Shown here: positions 1-9,483 of the stretch, piece after piece
How positions within the stretch are numbered: the first letter of the stretch is position 1
Layout of the letters: each line of letters begins with the position of its first letter
Source of the DNA: Malassezia japonica
Lineage: Eukaryota; Basidiomycota; Malasseziomycetes; Malasseziales; Malasseziaceae
Reading direction: 5' to 3'
DNA length: 64,000 nucleotides
NCBI RefSeq assembly: GCF_029542785.1
Contig: NC_083371.1
Location: forward strand, 1,054,001-1,118,000
Notes under the pieces: generated by a model
The model's database searches: none
Told to the model about the DNA's origin: nothing
What the model saw: the letters and a program-made list of their open reading frames with translations, nothing else
Position numbers and translations under genes: made by a program

Positions 1-128
1 CGCGTTTCCGCGACGGTACCTCGCTTGTGGATCGCATCACCCAAAAAAGCGCGTCCGAGGCCGACAAGGAGAATACCGGCCGCCCACGTATCGTGTCGGG
101 CAAGCGCGCCCCCCGTCCGGCCGCCTGA
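1..128 (+). CDS. 3' end of an unidentified protein (left edge)
   Basis: Reading from base 3, an open frame of 41 codons runs from the window edge to a TGA at 126-128. It contains TSLVDRITQK and ends RIVSGKRAPRPAA, a basic, disordered-looking tail. Only this C-terminal fragment is present, so no family can be named. The frame is preferred over the longer frame starting at base 25 because its composition looks protein-like and because it ends well before the start of the next gene. It could instead be a non-coding stretch that happens to be open. Confidence 0.4.
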   Translation, partial: RFRDGTSLVDRITQKSASEADKENTGRPRIVSGKRAPRPAA

Positions 129-334
129 GCGCCGCCAGCACACCTCTGACCGTGATCGGCGGCCCCCGCCGGGCGATCTGCACCTTTCCCCAACGGCTGC
201 CGTCACTGGCGCTTGCCCTGCACTTTGCTGCACGCGTGCGCATCGAGTGGGATATTTCTGCAATTTATAGTTGCCTCGGTAGGGCCCTGCGCCAGAAGCC
301 TTCTGCCGGGCAGGCTTGTGCCCCATTGACGACG

Positions 335-1674
335 ATGTTTTCCCCAGTCTTTTGTGACGCCTTGCCGCTGGCGGCCGCTGCGTCGACAGACCCGAAGCAT
401 GGAGCGGCGAAGATTGATGTTCAGGTACGTTGGCTCGACTGATGCAGGTGTACACGCCGAGTCATCCGACCGGTGCCCTGTTGAAAAAGCTCCAGGAGCT
501 GGATGCTATTTCCAAGCAGAACGGCGTGGTTTCCTACGGGAAGCGCAACGTGGGTGGTGGCGAAGTGACCTGCCACCAGGTCACGATCCTCGACACGGGC
601 AAAGTGACGGCTGTCAAGGATCTTGGCACCGCCTCCAAGCTCCCGTCTGAGGTGAGCACGGCTCGCTCGACGCTACGCAACATTGGCGAGTCTGCGTACA
701 ACTTTTTGCTCGGCGGTGTGGCCGGCTCGGTGGGTGCGACACTCGTGTACCCGATTGACCTTGTCAAGACGCGTATGCAGAACCAGCGCTCGAACGTCGT
801 GGGCGAGGCGCTGATGTACAAAAACAGCCTGGACTGCGCCAAGAAGGTGCTGCAAAAAGAGGGCTTCCTTGGCTTCTACTCGGGTCTCTTGCCGCAGCTG
901 CTGGGTGTCGCGCCGGAGAAGGCCATCAAGCTCACGATGAACGACTTGGTGCGCAACCTCTCCCAGGACGACCAGGGCCAAGTGCCCATTGTTGCCGAGG
1001 TCATGGCGGGTGGTATTGCCGGTGGTTCGCAGGTGGTCTTTACGAACCCTCTCGAAATCGTCAAGATCCGTCTACAGGTGCAGGGCGAGATGAGCAAGGA
1101 CCCCTCGCAGGTGAAGAACGGCGCGATCCAGATCATCCGCCGCCTGGGTCTCTTTGGTCTGTACAAGGGTGCGACGGCGTGCTTGCTGCGTGACATTCCC
1201 TTTAGCGCAATCTACTTCCCGCTGTACGCGCATCTCAAGTCGGACATGTTTGGCCAGACGGACCCCAGCAAGAAGCTCACCTTTGGCCAGCTGATCTCGG
1301 CCGCGTCGATCGCCGGTATCCCTGCCGCATTCCTCACGACGCCCGCCGATGTGATCAAGACGCGTCTCCAGGTCGAGGCGCGCAAAGGCCAGACGACGTA
1401 CAAGGGCATTGGCGACTGCTTCGTCCAGATTCTCCAAAAGGAGGGCCCCGCGGCCTTGTTCAAGGGTTCGCTCGCACGTGTGCTGCGCTCGTCGCCGCAG
1501 TTTGGTGCGACGCTGGTTACGTACGAGTACCTCAAGAAGCTGCTTCCTCATCCCTTTGGCCCTACCTCGAACGCGGCCCGCCTGCCGGACGTGGTGAACG
1601 AGCAAGAGTTTAGGGAGGTGCAGGATGCCCTGAAGCTCGTCTCGAGCATCCACTACCTGTCGCGCACGGCGTAG
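335..1674 (+). CDS. AGC1: Mitochondrial aspartate/glutamate-type carrier (SLC25)
   Basis: Inner-membrane carrier of the aspartate-glutamate (Aralar/Agc1) group by its three repeats. Each has the P-x-D/E-x-x-K/R signature: [22 protein letters not shown] and [11 protein letters not shown]. The last repeat is followed by [12 protein letters not shown], typical of this group. Proposed exons are 335-424 and 448-1674, joined across a 23-nt GTACGT...CAG intron, giving 438 residues. The long second exon is certain; the first exon and start are tentative. Family members usually carry a long N-terminal regulatory half (EF-hands in most fungi and animals). None is visible here: about 100 residues without EF-hand motifs precede the carrier domain, and another gene's stop codon lies 206 bp upstream. 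It is convergent with HSP60. Confidence 0.78.
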
Positions 1675-1786
1675 ACAGGCGAGGCGCTTGCGGCTCTTCT
1701 GTACATTAGCGTGCTCATAGCGATGCAGCAACGCATTTCCCTCGTGCATGGTATTTTCGGTATCTACGCTATGTTGGCAGCAGCGC

Positions 1787-1792
1787 TTAGAA

Positions 1793-1834
<42 letters not shown>

Positions 1835-3526
1835 CGGCGGGGCAGCAGGCTTCTCCTCGGGGGCCTCCACGACGCAGCACTCGGACGTGGTCAGGAGCGA
1901 GGCAACGCCGGAAGCGTCCTGGAGCGCAGTGCGCACCACCTTGAGCGGGTCGAGCACACCGGCCTGGACAAGGTCCTTGTACTCGCCGACGCTCGCGTCG
2001 TAGCCAAAGCTGAACTCGCCAGGGTTCTCGAGCAGCTTGCCGACCACGACCGAGCCCTCCTCACCGGCGTTCTCCACAATCTGGCGCGCGGGGCGCGTCA
2101 GGGCGTTCTTGATGATCGACACACCGAGCTGCTGGTCAAAGTTGGCAGTAGTGATCGAGTCAAGCGCCTTAGAGGCCTTGAGCAGCGCAACACCACCACC
2201 GGGGACGATACCCTCCTCGACGGCAGCGCGGGTAGCGCAGAGCGCGTCGTCGTAGCGGTCCTTCTTCTCGCCGACCTCGACCTCGGACGAGCCACCGACG
2301 CGGATGACGGCGACACCGCCCGAGAGCTTCGCGAGACGCTCCTGGAGCTTGGTGCGGTCGTACTCCGAGGTGCTCGGGTCGTTCATCGCAGCGCGGATCT
2401 GCTCGCAGCGAGCCGTGATGGCGTCCTTCTCGCCACCGCCGTTGAGGAAGATGGTGTCCTCCTTGGTCACGGTGACGCTGCCCGTCGTGCCGAGCATGTC
2501 GGGCGTAGCGCGCTCGAGCTTGATGTCGAGCTCGTCGGTGAAGACGGTGCCACCAGTGAGGATGGCAAGGTCACCGAGGATGTTCTTGCGGTTGTCACCA
2601 AAGCCAGGGGCCTTGACAGCGCACACCTGGAGCTGGCCACGCAGCTTGTTGAGAATGCACGCGGCGAGCGCCTCGCCGTCAATCTCCTCGGCAATGATCA
2701 GCAGAGGGCGGCGCGACTGCGCGGCGGCCTCGAGCGTGGGGAGAATGTCCTGGAGCGCCGAGATCTTCTTCTCGCTGAGCAGCACCAGGGGCTTCTCAAA
2801 GTCCGTCTTTTGGGTCTTGACGTCGGTGATAAAGTAGGGCGAGATGTAGCCGCGGTCGAAGCGCATACCCTCGGTGATCTCGATCTCGTCCTCGAGGGTC
2901 TTGCCCTCCTTGACGGTGATCACACCCTCCTTACCGACCTTCTCCATGGCAGTCGAGATGAGCGTGCCAATGTGCTTGTCGCCGTTGGCAGAGATGGTCG
3001 CAACCTGCGCAATCTCCTCCGAGGTGGTCACCTCGCGCTTGTTCTGCTCGAGGTAGTTGATCACAGCCTCCACAGCCGCCTGCGAGCCACGGCGCAGGTC
3101 CATGGGGTTGCAGCCGGCGGCGACGTTCTTGACACCCTCCGAGTAGATGGCGCGGGCAAGGACGGTGGCAGTGGTGGTACCGTCACCGGCCACCTCGTTG
3201 GTCTTGCTCGCAACGTCCTGGACGAGGCGCGCACCGAGGTTCTCAAACTTGTCCTTGAGCGAGATCGACTTGGCGACCGTCACACCATCCTTGGTGATCT
3301 TAGGGCCACCAAAGGGCTGCTCAATGATCACGTTGCGGCCCTTAGGGCCAAGCGTAACGCTGACCGCGTTCGCGAGAAGGTTGACACCGTTCAGCATAGC
3401 AGCACGGCCATCGTTGGAAAACTTCACTTCCTTGTGGTTCAGCACAGAAGCCGACGACGAGAGCTGGCGCGCGCCGAGAGCACGCGGCGCACTCGCCTTG
3501 GCAGTAGCGCGCAAAAGAGACGACAT
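1787..3526 (-). CDS. HSP60: Mitochondrial chaperonin Hsp60
   Basis: Single-exon gene for the group I chaperonin that folds imported proteins in the mitochondrial matrix together with Hsp10. The start chosen is the internal Met of [14 protein letters not shown], giving 579 residues. It begins a basic, Ser/Ala-rich presequence ending near [10 protein letters not shown], and the mature protein starts around [12 protein letters not shown]. Family hallmarks are [10 protein letters not shown], the ATP-binding [11 protein letters not shown], and the C-terminal Gly-Gly-Met repeats ending GGMGF. Sixteen in-frame residues upstream of this Met are probably 5' leader. It lies head to head with HSP10 across a 261-bp shared promoter that contains a heat-shock element, and tail to tail with the carrier gene. 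Confidence 0.97.
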
Positions 3527-3674
3527 AGCAAACGAGTAGCGAGAGAGTGGGGGTAGCCGGGGGACTTTATGCAACGCACCACACGAACTTCGCCGAATGC
3601 ATTAGAAGAATTGCCACTATAGCCTACCAGGGGGCCCGCAACAGCCAGTAGCGACGCGCCGCGCCGCCTCCGTG

Positions 3675-3717
3675 GAACGCTGCGGAAGCGCGTGGAACCA
3701 AGCTCATTTCGGCCGAA
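3675..3717. promoter_or_regulatory. Step-type heat-shock element between HSP60 and HSP10
   Basis: GAA triplets occur at 3675, 3685 and 3695, exactly 10 bp apart, and again at 3715 (the 3705 position reads CAT). This matches the step-type Hsf1 site, in which nGAAn units are separated by 5 bp. A TTC at 3708-3710 adds one unit in the opposite orientation. The array sits about 150 bp upstream of the HSP60 start and about 75-110 bp upstream of the HSP10 start, so it could serve both genes. Confidence 0.7.
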
Positions 3718-3787
3718 GACGACGCAGCGGCGACGGTCGAGCGTCAAAAAGCGTCGCGTCGCACAGGCTCCAGCGTGCTTCTCCGCA

Positions 3788-4173
3788 ATGGTAGGTGGCG
3801 TGGGCAGGGCTGACCGATAGGCTACCTCTACCATCCGTTCGATCAAGTCGGTTGTCCCGCTCCTGGACCGCGTGCTGGTCCAGCGCTTCAAGCCCGAGAC
3901 CAAGACGGCCTCGGGTCTCTTCCTGCCCTCGTCGAGCGCTTCGTCGCCGCTCCCGGAGGCGTCGGTGATTGCTGCCGGCCCGGGCGCGCCTGACAAAGAA
4001 GGCAAGGTTGTGCCGGTCAGCGTGCAGCCTGGTGACAAGATTCTCCTCCCGTCGTGGGGCGGTAACCAGATCAAGGTCGGCGACGAGGTACGTTGGCTTT
4101 CCTTATAGCGTGCTAACCACAGGAGTACCTCCTCATCCGCGACTCGGAGATCCTCGCCAAGATCAAGGAGTAG
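3788..4173 (+). CDS. HSP10: Mitochondrial co-chaperonin Hsp10
   Basis: The Hsp10 ring caps Hsp60 in the matrix. Exons are 3788-3790, 3821-4087 and 4123-4173, encoding 106 residues, the normal length. The first exon contributes only the ATG; a 30-nt intron with a CTGAC branch-like motif follows at once. Exon 2 reads ATSTIRSIKSVVPLLDRVLV and covers the oligomer core, the mobile-loop region (KTASGLFLP) and the GDKILLPSWGG strand. A 35-nt intron precedes the last exon, which ends EYLLIRDSEILAKIKE. The joined frame is continuous, and the N-terminus resembles other fungal Hsp10 proteins. It is divergent from HSP60 and convergent with the mago gene. Confidence 0.95.
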
Positions 4174-4300
4174 GCGTGCATGGATGAGCCGCACACACGG
4201 CGGCCGCATCTGTTGTACTGAAATAGAAATACCTCGACCTATTGGGATATATCTCGCACGGCCATGGGACGAGGCGCCGCGCAGCGGCCAGTCGCGCTGT

Positions 4301-4860
4301 TCAAACGCTGATCGGCTTGATTTTGAAATTGAGCGAAATCAGGCTAAAGATGAGGCACTGGGTCAGCATCGTGGAGGCGCGCGCGCGTACCTTGAGGTCC
4401 TGGATCAGGTAGTACATCACACGCAGCCCTTCGGGGTCGTCGCTTTCTTGCACCTCGACCAGCGAGCCAATCTTGGACGTCTCGAAGGAAATGTGGTCCT
4501 TGCCAAGCCGGATCTCGAGCTCCTGGCGCCCGACGACATTCTTCTTGGGCCACTTTGCGTCGTCCTCCCTGCGGTTAGTGAAGGCGTAGCACACGTACTT
4601 GACGATCTCGCTCTCTTCGACGATGCGCCGCAGCTCCTGGATCATCAGCGGGCTAATCCACACTGCGTCAGTCAGAAACACGTACTCTCTTTGCGGATCA
4701 AGCTGTCATTGCGATAGTTGCTGTTGTTGGCGTAGCGCAAGCGTCCGCGGTTGTACTCGAACTCTAGGAACTCGTGGCCGTGCCGTCCTTGGTGCCCAGT
4801 ACTGTAGGGTAAGCTGCGTGACACGCTCACGTACTAATACCGCACGTAGAAATCCGACAT
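4301..4860 (-). CDS. MAGO: Mago nashi, exon junction complex core protein
   Basis: Mago forms a heterodimer with Y14 that locks the exon junction complex on spliced mRNA. Five exons on the minus strand (4835-4860, 4686-4801, 4599-4662, 4391-4568, 4301-4357) give 146 residues, the usual Mago length. The four introns are 33, 23, 30 and 33 nt. Conserved blocks are [76 protein letters not shown] and the C-terminal LNFKIKPI. Retention of an exon junction core protein fits a genome in which many genes are spliced. Confidence 0.95.
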
Positions 4861-5106
4861 GGCTCCGCACGCGTCAGGTCCGCCGATGGCCGCCGCTGCG
4901 CAAAGCCTCAGCACGAGTTTGTGGAGGGCGATCGTGATTGGCCCCATGCAAACTCCGCCTTTTTGGAATGAATGACTAAGCCTTTTCATTTGTTCGATTC
5001 GATGTAGGATGCGCCCTTGTGGCAAGCACGGCGATTTCACAGCCAAGAACAAACGGCGCGATTTTACACCCACCCCGGATCCTGCTTACGCGTCCTTGCC
5101 ATAAGC

Positions 5107-6867
5107 ATGTTTGTCGAGGGTCGGGGCAGCGAGCTGCACCCGATGCCTCCGCTACATAAACGGTCCTCAGCCCGCCTGCGTCGGGCCGGTCCAAGCGGGG
5201 AGGAGGGCCGGATGAGTGACTTCCGGGATCCGGACCGAGCCAATTCTGGGCGGTCCTCGGATCCTTTGCTAGTGTGGAACGGAGCGGAACGCGCAGGCGT
5301 GTCCAGTCCGCCGTCGCTCCGCGCATCCCGCCCGCGGCTCGAGAACACGCTGCTGCTAAGTGGCTTGTCCGGCGAGTCTCCTCCGCCTTATACCGCCGTG
5401 GAGAGCGAATCGCCGACCACCGCGGCGGACGACACACCCACGGGCGCATCGACGGCTACAGACCTGAATACCAATCGGAGAGCACGCGCGTCAACGTTGC
5501 CGTGTAATGCGGTGCCTCTCGTCTCGCACGCCACTGCCCAGGTCGACGGCGGAGATACCGATACCGCCTCTGTCTCGTCTCTGGACCTCGTCCTACCAGA
5601 CGAGTCGATTGCGCGCACGCAGAAGCGCATGCGCCGCGCGAGCGCGATTGTTGAAGACCGGCCTTCGGCCGCTTCGGTGACGAGCCCTTTAGCGGCAATC
5701 GTCCCCTCTTTCCTCTCGCGCAAGAGCTATGTCTCTGCTGTCGAGGCAAAGAAGGCCGAGGAGCAGCGCACCGACTCGGTCGAAGCGCTCGAGCCTCTTC
5801 CGGCCGCTTTTATGGTCTTGCTGCACAGCCTGCGTTTGTTTGCGACGGTGCCTGGCATTATCGGCACGATCCTCTGCTTCCGGCGGGGATGCGCTCAACT
5901 CGCCGTGCACTATCGGTGGTTCCGTACGATGGAGGACATGCGCACGCCGGGCGCGCTCGAGTACTTTATCTGCTGCTTCTGGGCGCTCTGCACCGCATTC
6001 CACGCCCTATCGCTCATGACGCTGCTGCTGCGCCGCTGGCTGATTTACTACGCAGTGCTTCCTTCGATCATTCGATTGGTTGCGTTCCAGTCTATTTGTT
6101 GGACGCTGGTGCGCATTTCTCTTTATCTTTTTGGGCCGGAGCAGCCGATCGGCGGCTGGCTGCTCGTCTCGAGTTTCACAGCTGCGGTCGATGTCGTGGC
6201 ACGTTGGATCACAAGCAACATTACCGATTTGGACGACACGGAGCACGACGCACACGCGCACTCAGACTACCCTGACACGGGTGCATCGGACGGCGAGGGA
6301 CTGTACAGCGCGAACGAGAGCGGCGCCTCGACGATGCCGTCTCAGGCGTCGCTCGCGCATCAGCAGCGCATTCGGCGGTACCGCGAGCAGAGTGCGCGAC
6401 TCTTTCGTGTGCTGGTCGGCGGTGCTTCCGACGAAGAAAACACACTTAGCGACTCGGACTTGTCGGATACCGACTCCAAGCCGGAGCTCAGCGGGCAACG
6501 TGGCGATCTCGCGAGGCGCAGGCGCCTGCTGGACCCCAACGCGCCTGTGACGAGCGACAGCGACGCGCTGAGTCCCGCGCCCTATGCAATGGATGCGGCG
6601 CTGTGGCGCCTCCGTGTGGACGCGCGCCGCTCGCGTGCGCATCGCTCGCGGACGCAGCGCTTGCGGCAGCGGCGCAAGGCGAAGCAGTCTCAGATTTCGT
6701 CCTTCTTCCAGAACTACCGCGCGGCACGCATCCACTCTCGGCGCGTCTTCCACTGGGAAGTGGCCATGTGGCGCAATGTGATGCCCATCGCGTTGCTCGG
6801 CTACCTGTCGCTTTGGGTGCTGATTCTCGCCTGGTTCTCCCAGTCGCACTCGACGGATTCTCTGTGA
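5107..6867 (+). CDS. EOS1: Eos1-type N-glycosylation/ER membrane protein
   Basis: Single-exon protein of 586 residues from the first in-frame ATG (5107); a second Met at 5212 is possible. The first 230 residues are polar and Ser/Pro-rich. Hydrophobic segments follow at about 233-257, 288-315, 320-345 and 350-375, and another near the C-terminus (about 556-576). The block LLRRWLIYYAVLPSIIRL plus AFQSICWTL and VARWITSNI matches the fungal Eos1 family as I recall it. In S. cerevisiae Eos1 is an ER protein linked to N-glycosylation. The acidic, Ser/Asp-rich insert between the membrane core and the last segment is longer than in yeast. It is convergent with the SEC14-like gene, 34 bp away. Confidence 0.72.
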   Translation: MFVEGRGSELHPMPPLHKRSSARLRRAGPSGEEGRMSDFRDPDRANSGRSSDPLLVWNGAERAGVSSPPSLRASRPRLENTLLLSGLSGESPPPYTAVESESPTTAADDTPTGASTATDLNTNRRARASTLPCNAVPLVSHATAQVDGGDTDTASVSSLDLVLPDESIARTQKRMRRASAIVEDRPSAASVTSPLAAIVPSFLSRKSYVSAVEAKKAEEQRTDSVEALEPLPAAFMVLLHSLRLFATVPGIIGTILCFRRGCAQLAVHYRWFRTMEDMRTPGALEYFICCFWALCTAFHALSLMTLLLRRWLIYYAVLPSIIRLVAFQSICWTLVRISLYLFGPEQPIGGWLLVSSFTAAVDVVARWITSNITDLDDTEHDAHAHSDYPDTGASDGEGLYSANESGASTMPSQASLAHQQRIRRYREQSARLFRVLVGGASDEENTLSDSDLSDTDSKPELSGQRGDLARRRRLLDPNAPVTSDSDALSPAPYAMDAALWRLRVDARRSRAHRSRTQRLRQRRKAKQSQISSFFQNYRAARIHSRRVFHWEVAMWRNVMPIALLGYLSLWVLILAWFSQSHSTDSL

Positions 6868-6901
6868 TACCCAAGCTATAGTAATGATATGTACTATTCC
6901 C

Positions 6902-8024
6902 CTACGTCTCCTTGTTCTTGGCGCGCACAGAGCACAGCGCGGGCTCCCATGGGCCAGCGTCGCTCACTTCGCATGCCTTGCGCGTGCTCTCTGGGGCCAC
7001 GTCGCAGACGCAGTGGCCACCCAGGTGCTTCGGCCAGGCGTGCATGTCGACATAATTGGAGATGGTAGGGAGATAGTCGGTGCCGCAGATGTCGATCTTC
7101 TCGGCGGTTTGTGCAGGGAGCCAGCCCTTGATGTAGGACCAAACGGTAGAAAAAAGATAAGGCGCGTTGATGATTTGCACGCGTCCCGAAAGCTCGGGGA
7201 AGTTGTCGTCCAGAATGCTGAGCAGGCTCTGCAGCTGGTTTTTCATCGCCCAAAAGGTGCCAAGGCCGAGGCCTGCGACGTTGAGCACCATAAAGTTGTC
7301 GTCCACAAGGTGCCCCTGACTCATAGTGCATGCGAGGTACCGATAACGCACCGCCTCCTCTAGCGTCACGGCAAAGTTTTGCACGATGCGGTCGGGCGAA
7401 GTATGCGAAAAGACCTTGTCGGGATCCAAGTTGGACAGGTCCTGGATAAAGATGGGACGGCCGAGGCGGTCGGTCTTGTGGAAGTACATGCGCCAGCCAT
7501 GCTTCGCCACCACGTCGCGCTCCTCAAAGGACCACTCGGTGCACAGCTGGTCCAGATTCACCGAGCTCTTCCACTTCTCCGCCCGAAGGTACATTTCGCG
7601 GGCAGCATTCACATCAAAGCTACGCGCACGCAGGAAACGCAGTAGCTGCACTTCCTGGTGCGGTGGTGCGTCCTCAGACTTCTCAATCACCTTCGCGTCC
7701 AGCAAGGACTGGCGCAGCGTGTCTAGCGCTTTTTGCTGCTCGCTCGAGAGGTTGCCAGGGTGGCCCGAGGCAGGTTTCTGCATAAGCATCGATACGTACA
7801 AAGCTCTTCGGCTCGGGCTCGGGCGTGCGCCGCGGCGAGCGGAACGGCGGCGTCTTGGACTCGCGCGTCGGGGAGCCAGGCACGCTCAGTGAAGCCATCC
7901 CAGAACCGCCGCCACTGCTCCCAAAGATATTCGGCATGCTTTTGCGAGTACGCCCATTCGCCGCGGATGTATCAGATTCAGTGACGTTGGAAAGACCACG
8001 GGACCGTCCCTTGAAAGCGGGCAT
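6902..8024 (-). CDS. SEC14: SEC14-like phosphatidylinositol/phosphatidylcholine transfer protein
   Basis: CRAL-TRIO lipid-exchange protein of 366 residues. Exons 7800-8024 and 6902-7777 are joined across a 22-nt intron. The N-terminal 75 residues are Ser/Pro/Arg-rich and disordered. The CRAL-TRIO N-terminal helices follow (LLRFLRARSFDVNAAREMY), then the lipid-binding fold with FHKTDRLGRPIFIQDLSNLD, VQIINAPYLFSTVW and LPTISNYVDMHAWPKHLGG. Sec14 proteins exchange phosphatidylinositol and phosphatidylcholine at Golgi and endosomal membranes and stimulate PI 4-kinase signalling. Whether this is the essential SEC14 or a paralogue cannot be decided from one window. It is divergent from the F-box-like gene across 111 bp that hold a CCAAT box. 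Confidence 0.85.
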
Positions 8025-8083
8025 CGTAACAAGCTAGGTCAAGAGCAAGGAAGCCTCGCCTTGCCCCGCCCCCACAGACTGAG

Positions 8084-8090
8084 CCAATCA
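8084..8090 (+). promoter_or_regulatory. CCAAT box (CCAATCA)
   Basis: CCAATCA lies in the 111-bp divergent interval between the SEC14-like and F-box-like genes. The same seven bases recur upstream of the Msb1/Mug8-domain gene and, inverted, between FDH and the zinc-transporter-family gene, which supports a real HAP/NF-Y site. Binding is inferred from the motif only. Confidence 0.45.
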
Positions 8091-8135
8091 GGTTTCCCAT
8101 GTGGAGGCGGCCCGGGCGCTGCGGCGGTTTTCTTC

Positions 8136-9447
8136 ATGCTGACGCAGGCGCAGGCCCGCCGTACGGCCGGCCTGCCTGCGCTGCCAGTGGAAATCGTAGC
8201 GCAGGTGGTAGACGAACTGTCTGGGCCTGCTTCAGAGGGGGAGATGGGCGCGGTGCGGGCGCTGCTGCGCCTCTGCTCCGTGTCGCGGAGCGTGCGCCTA
8301 TGGGCCTTGGACGCTTTGTACAGAATTCTGGTGCTTCCGCGGCACGTACGCGACTTTCGCAAGTGGTACACGCGCATGCGGAGTGCGTATCCCCCTTTTC
8401 CGTGCGCAGGGCATGTGCATGGCATGTTTATGGGGGTGGACGATGTACGTGCCTCTTCTCACGCAGATTACGCGCCTCACGACCGTCTCGGCTGGCTGGG
8501 AGTCGGAAATGCTGCGCCTGTTGCACTACTGCGGACCTACCATTACGCACCTGTCGCTATGGCAGACGGAGTCGCGTGCGCTGCTGCGCGACGCCGCGCA
8601 GGTCAAGCGCACGACGGCTGCTGCGCAGCCGATCTGGGCAATTGGCGAGCAGCTCCTGCTCGACGATACGCCGGACGAGGAGATGTACGCGCCGGTCGAC
8701 CCCGGCGACATCCCGCGCTGGCTCCAGGCCGAGCTGGATTCGGCGCCGGCCGATCAAGTCGCCAAGCAGCACGCCGCGCACTTTCCCTTCGCGCCGCGCG
8801 CCAACACGGCGGCCTTGTGGCGCGACCGGCCCCGGCCACGCGCGTGCACGCCACGATACCTGAGCCTTGTAATGAGTTACCCCTTTTACGAAAACGAGCG
8901 CCCGGACCTCTTTGCAAACATGACCATCTGGTCCGAGGTGGAGGAGCTCGACATCTACATGGCAGGCGACGCCGCCAAGTCGCTCTACCTCCTTGCGCGG
9001 CTCGGCGAGACAAAGATCAAGCGCCTGCGCGTGTCATCGGCGCACGCTTCGTTTGCGCTGGAAGTCGAGTCGTCTGCCGACGCCGAGCCGTCGGAGACGC
9101 GGCCGAAGCCATGGTGGACGAATGCGTGTGCGGCGCTCGACGAGCTCGTCACCTCGCGCGAGCTCGCGCAGGCGTTTGTGAACGAGTTTGCCGGGCGCTT
9201 TATGGACGATCCGCTGGTGCTCGAGACCGCGTGCCTGCGGCGCCTCGAGGGCGAGCCGCCCGCGGGGGCGTGGAGCAACGCGCCGCTGGAGGCCGAGCTT
9301 GCGGCCAGGCGCAAGCGCCTGGCGGTGCGCCTTACACTTACCCAGGGCAACCAGGCGATCTGGGGCAAGCTCAAGCACCGGCAATGGGACTTTCGGGAGC
9401 GTGCACAGTACGGCCGCCCCGGGGCGTGGTCGCTGCTGCTTCGATAG
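8136..9447 (+). CDS. F-box-like protein of unknown target
   Basis: Exons 8136-8444 and 8467-9447, with a 22-nt GTACGT intron between them, encode 429 residues. The N-terminal LPALPVEIVAQVVDEL followed by LLRLCSVSRSVRLWALDALY looks like a fungal F-box, suggesting a substrate adaptor for an SCF ubiquitin ligase. The rest resembles the degenerate leucine-rich part of basidiomycete F-box-like proteins (MLRLLHYCGPTITHLSLW, YLLARLGETKIKRLRV) but shows no clear repeats. I do not recognise a specific orthologue. The start is the first ATG in frame with the F-box. It is convergent with TOM70, 36 bp away. Confidence 0.7.
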
Positions 9448-9483
9448 GTCGTGCAAGTGGTAGCACTAGCGCAGTACAGACGT

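Noticed and set aside
1748..3556. Open frame of 602 codons on the + strand
   Set aside because: It is antisense to HSP60 and has no recognisable domain.
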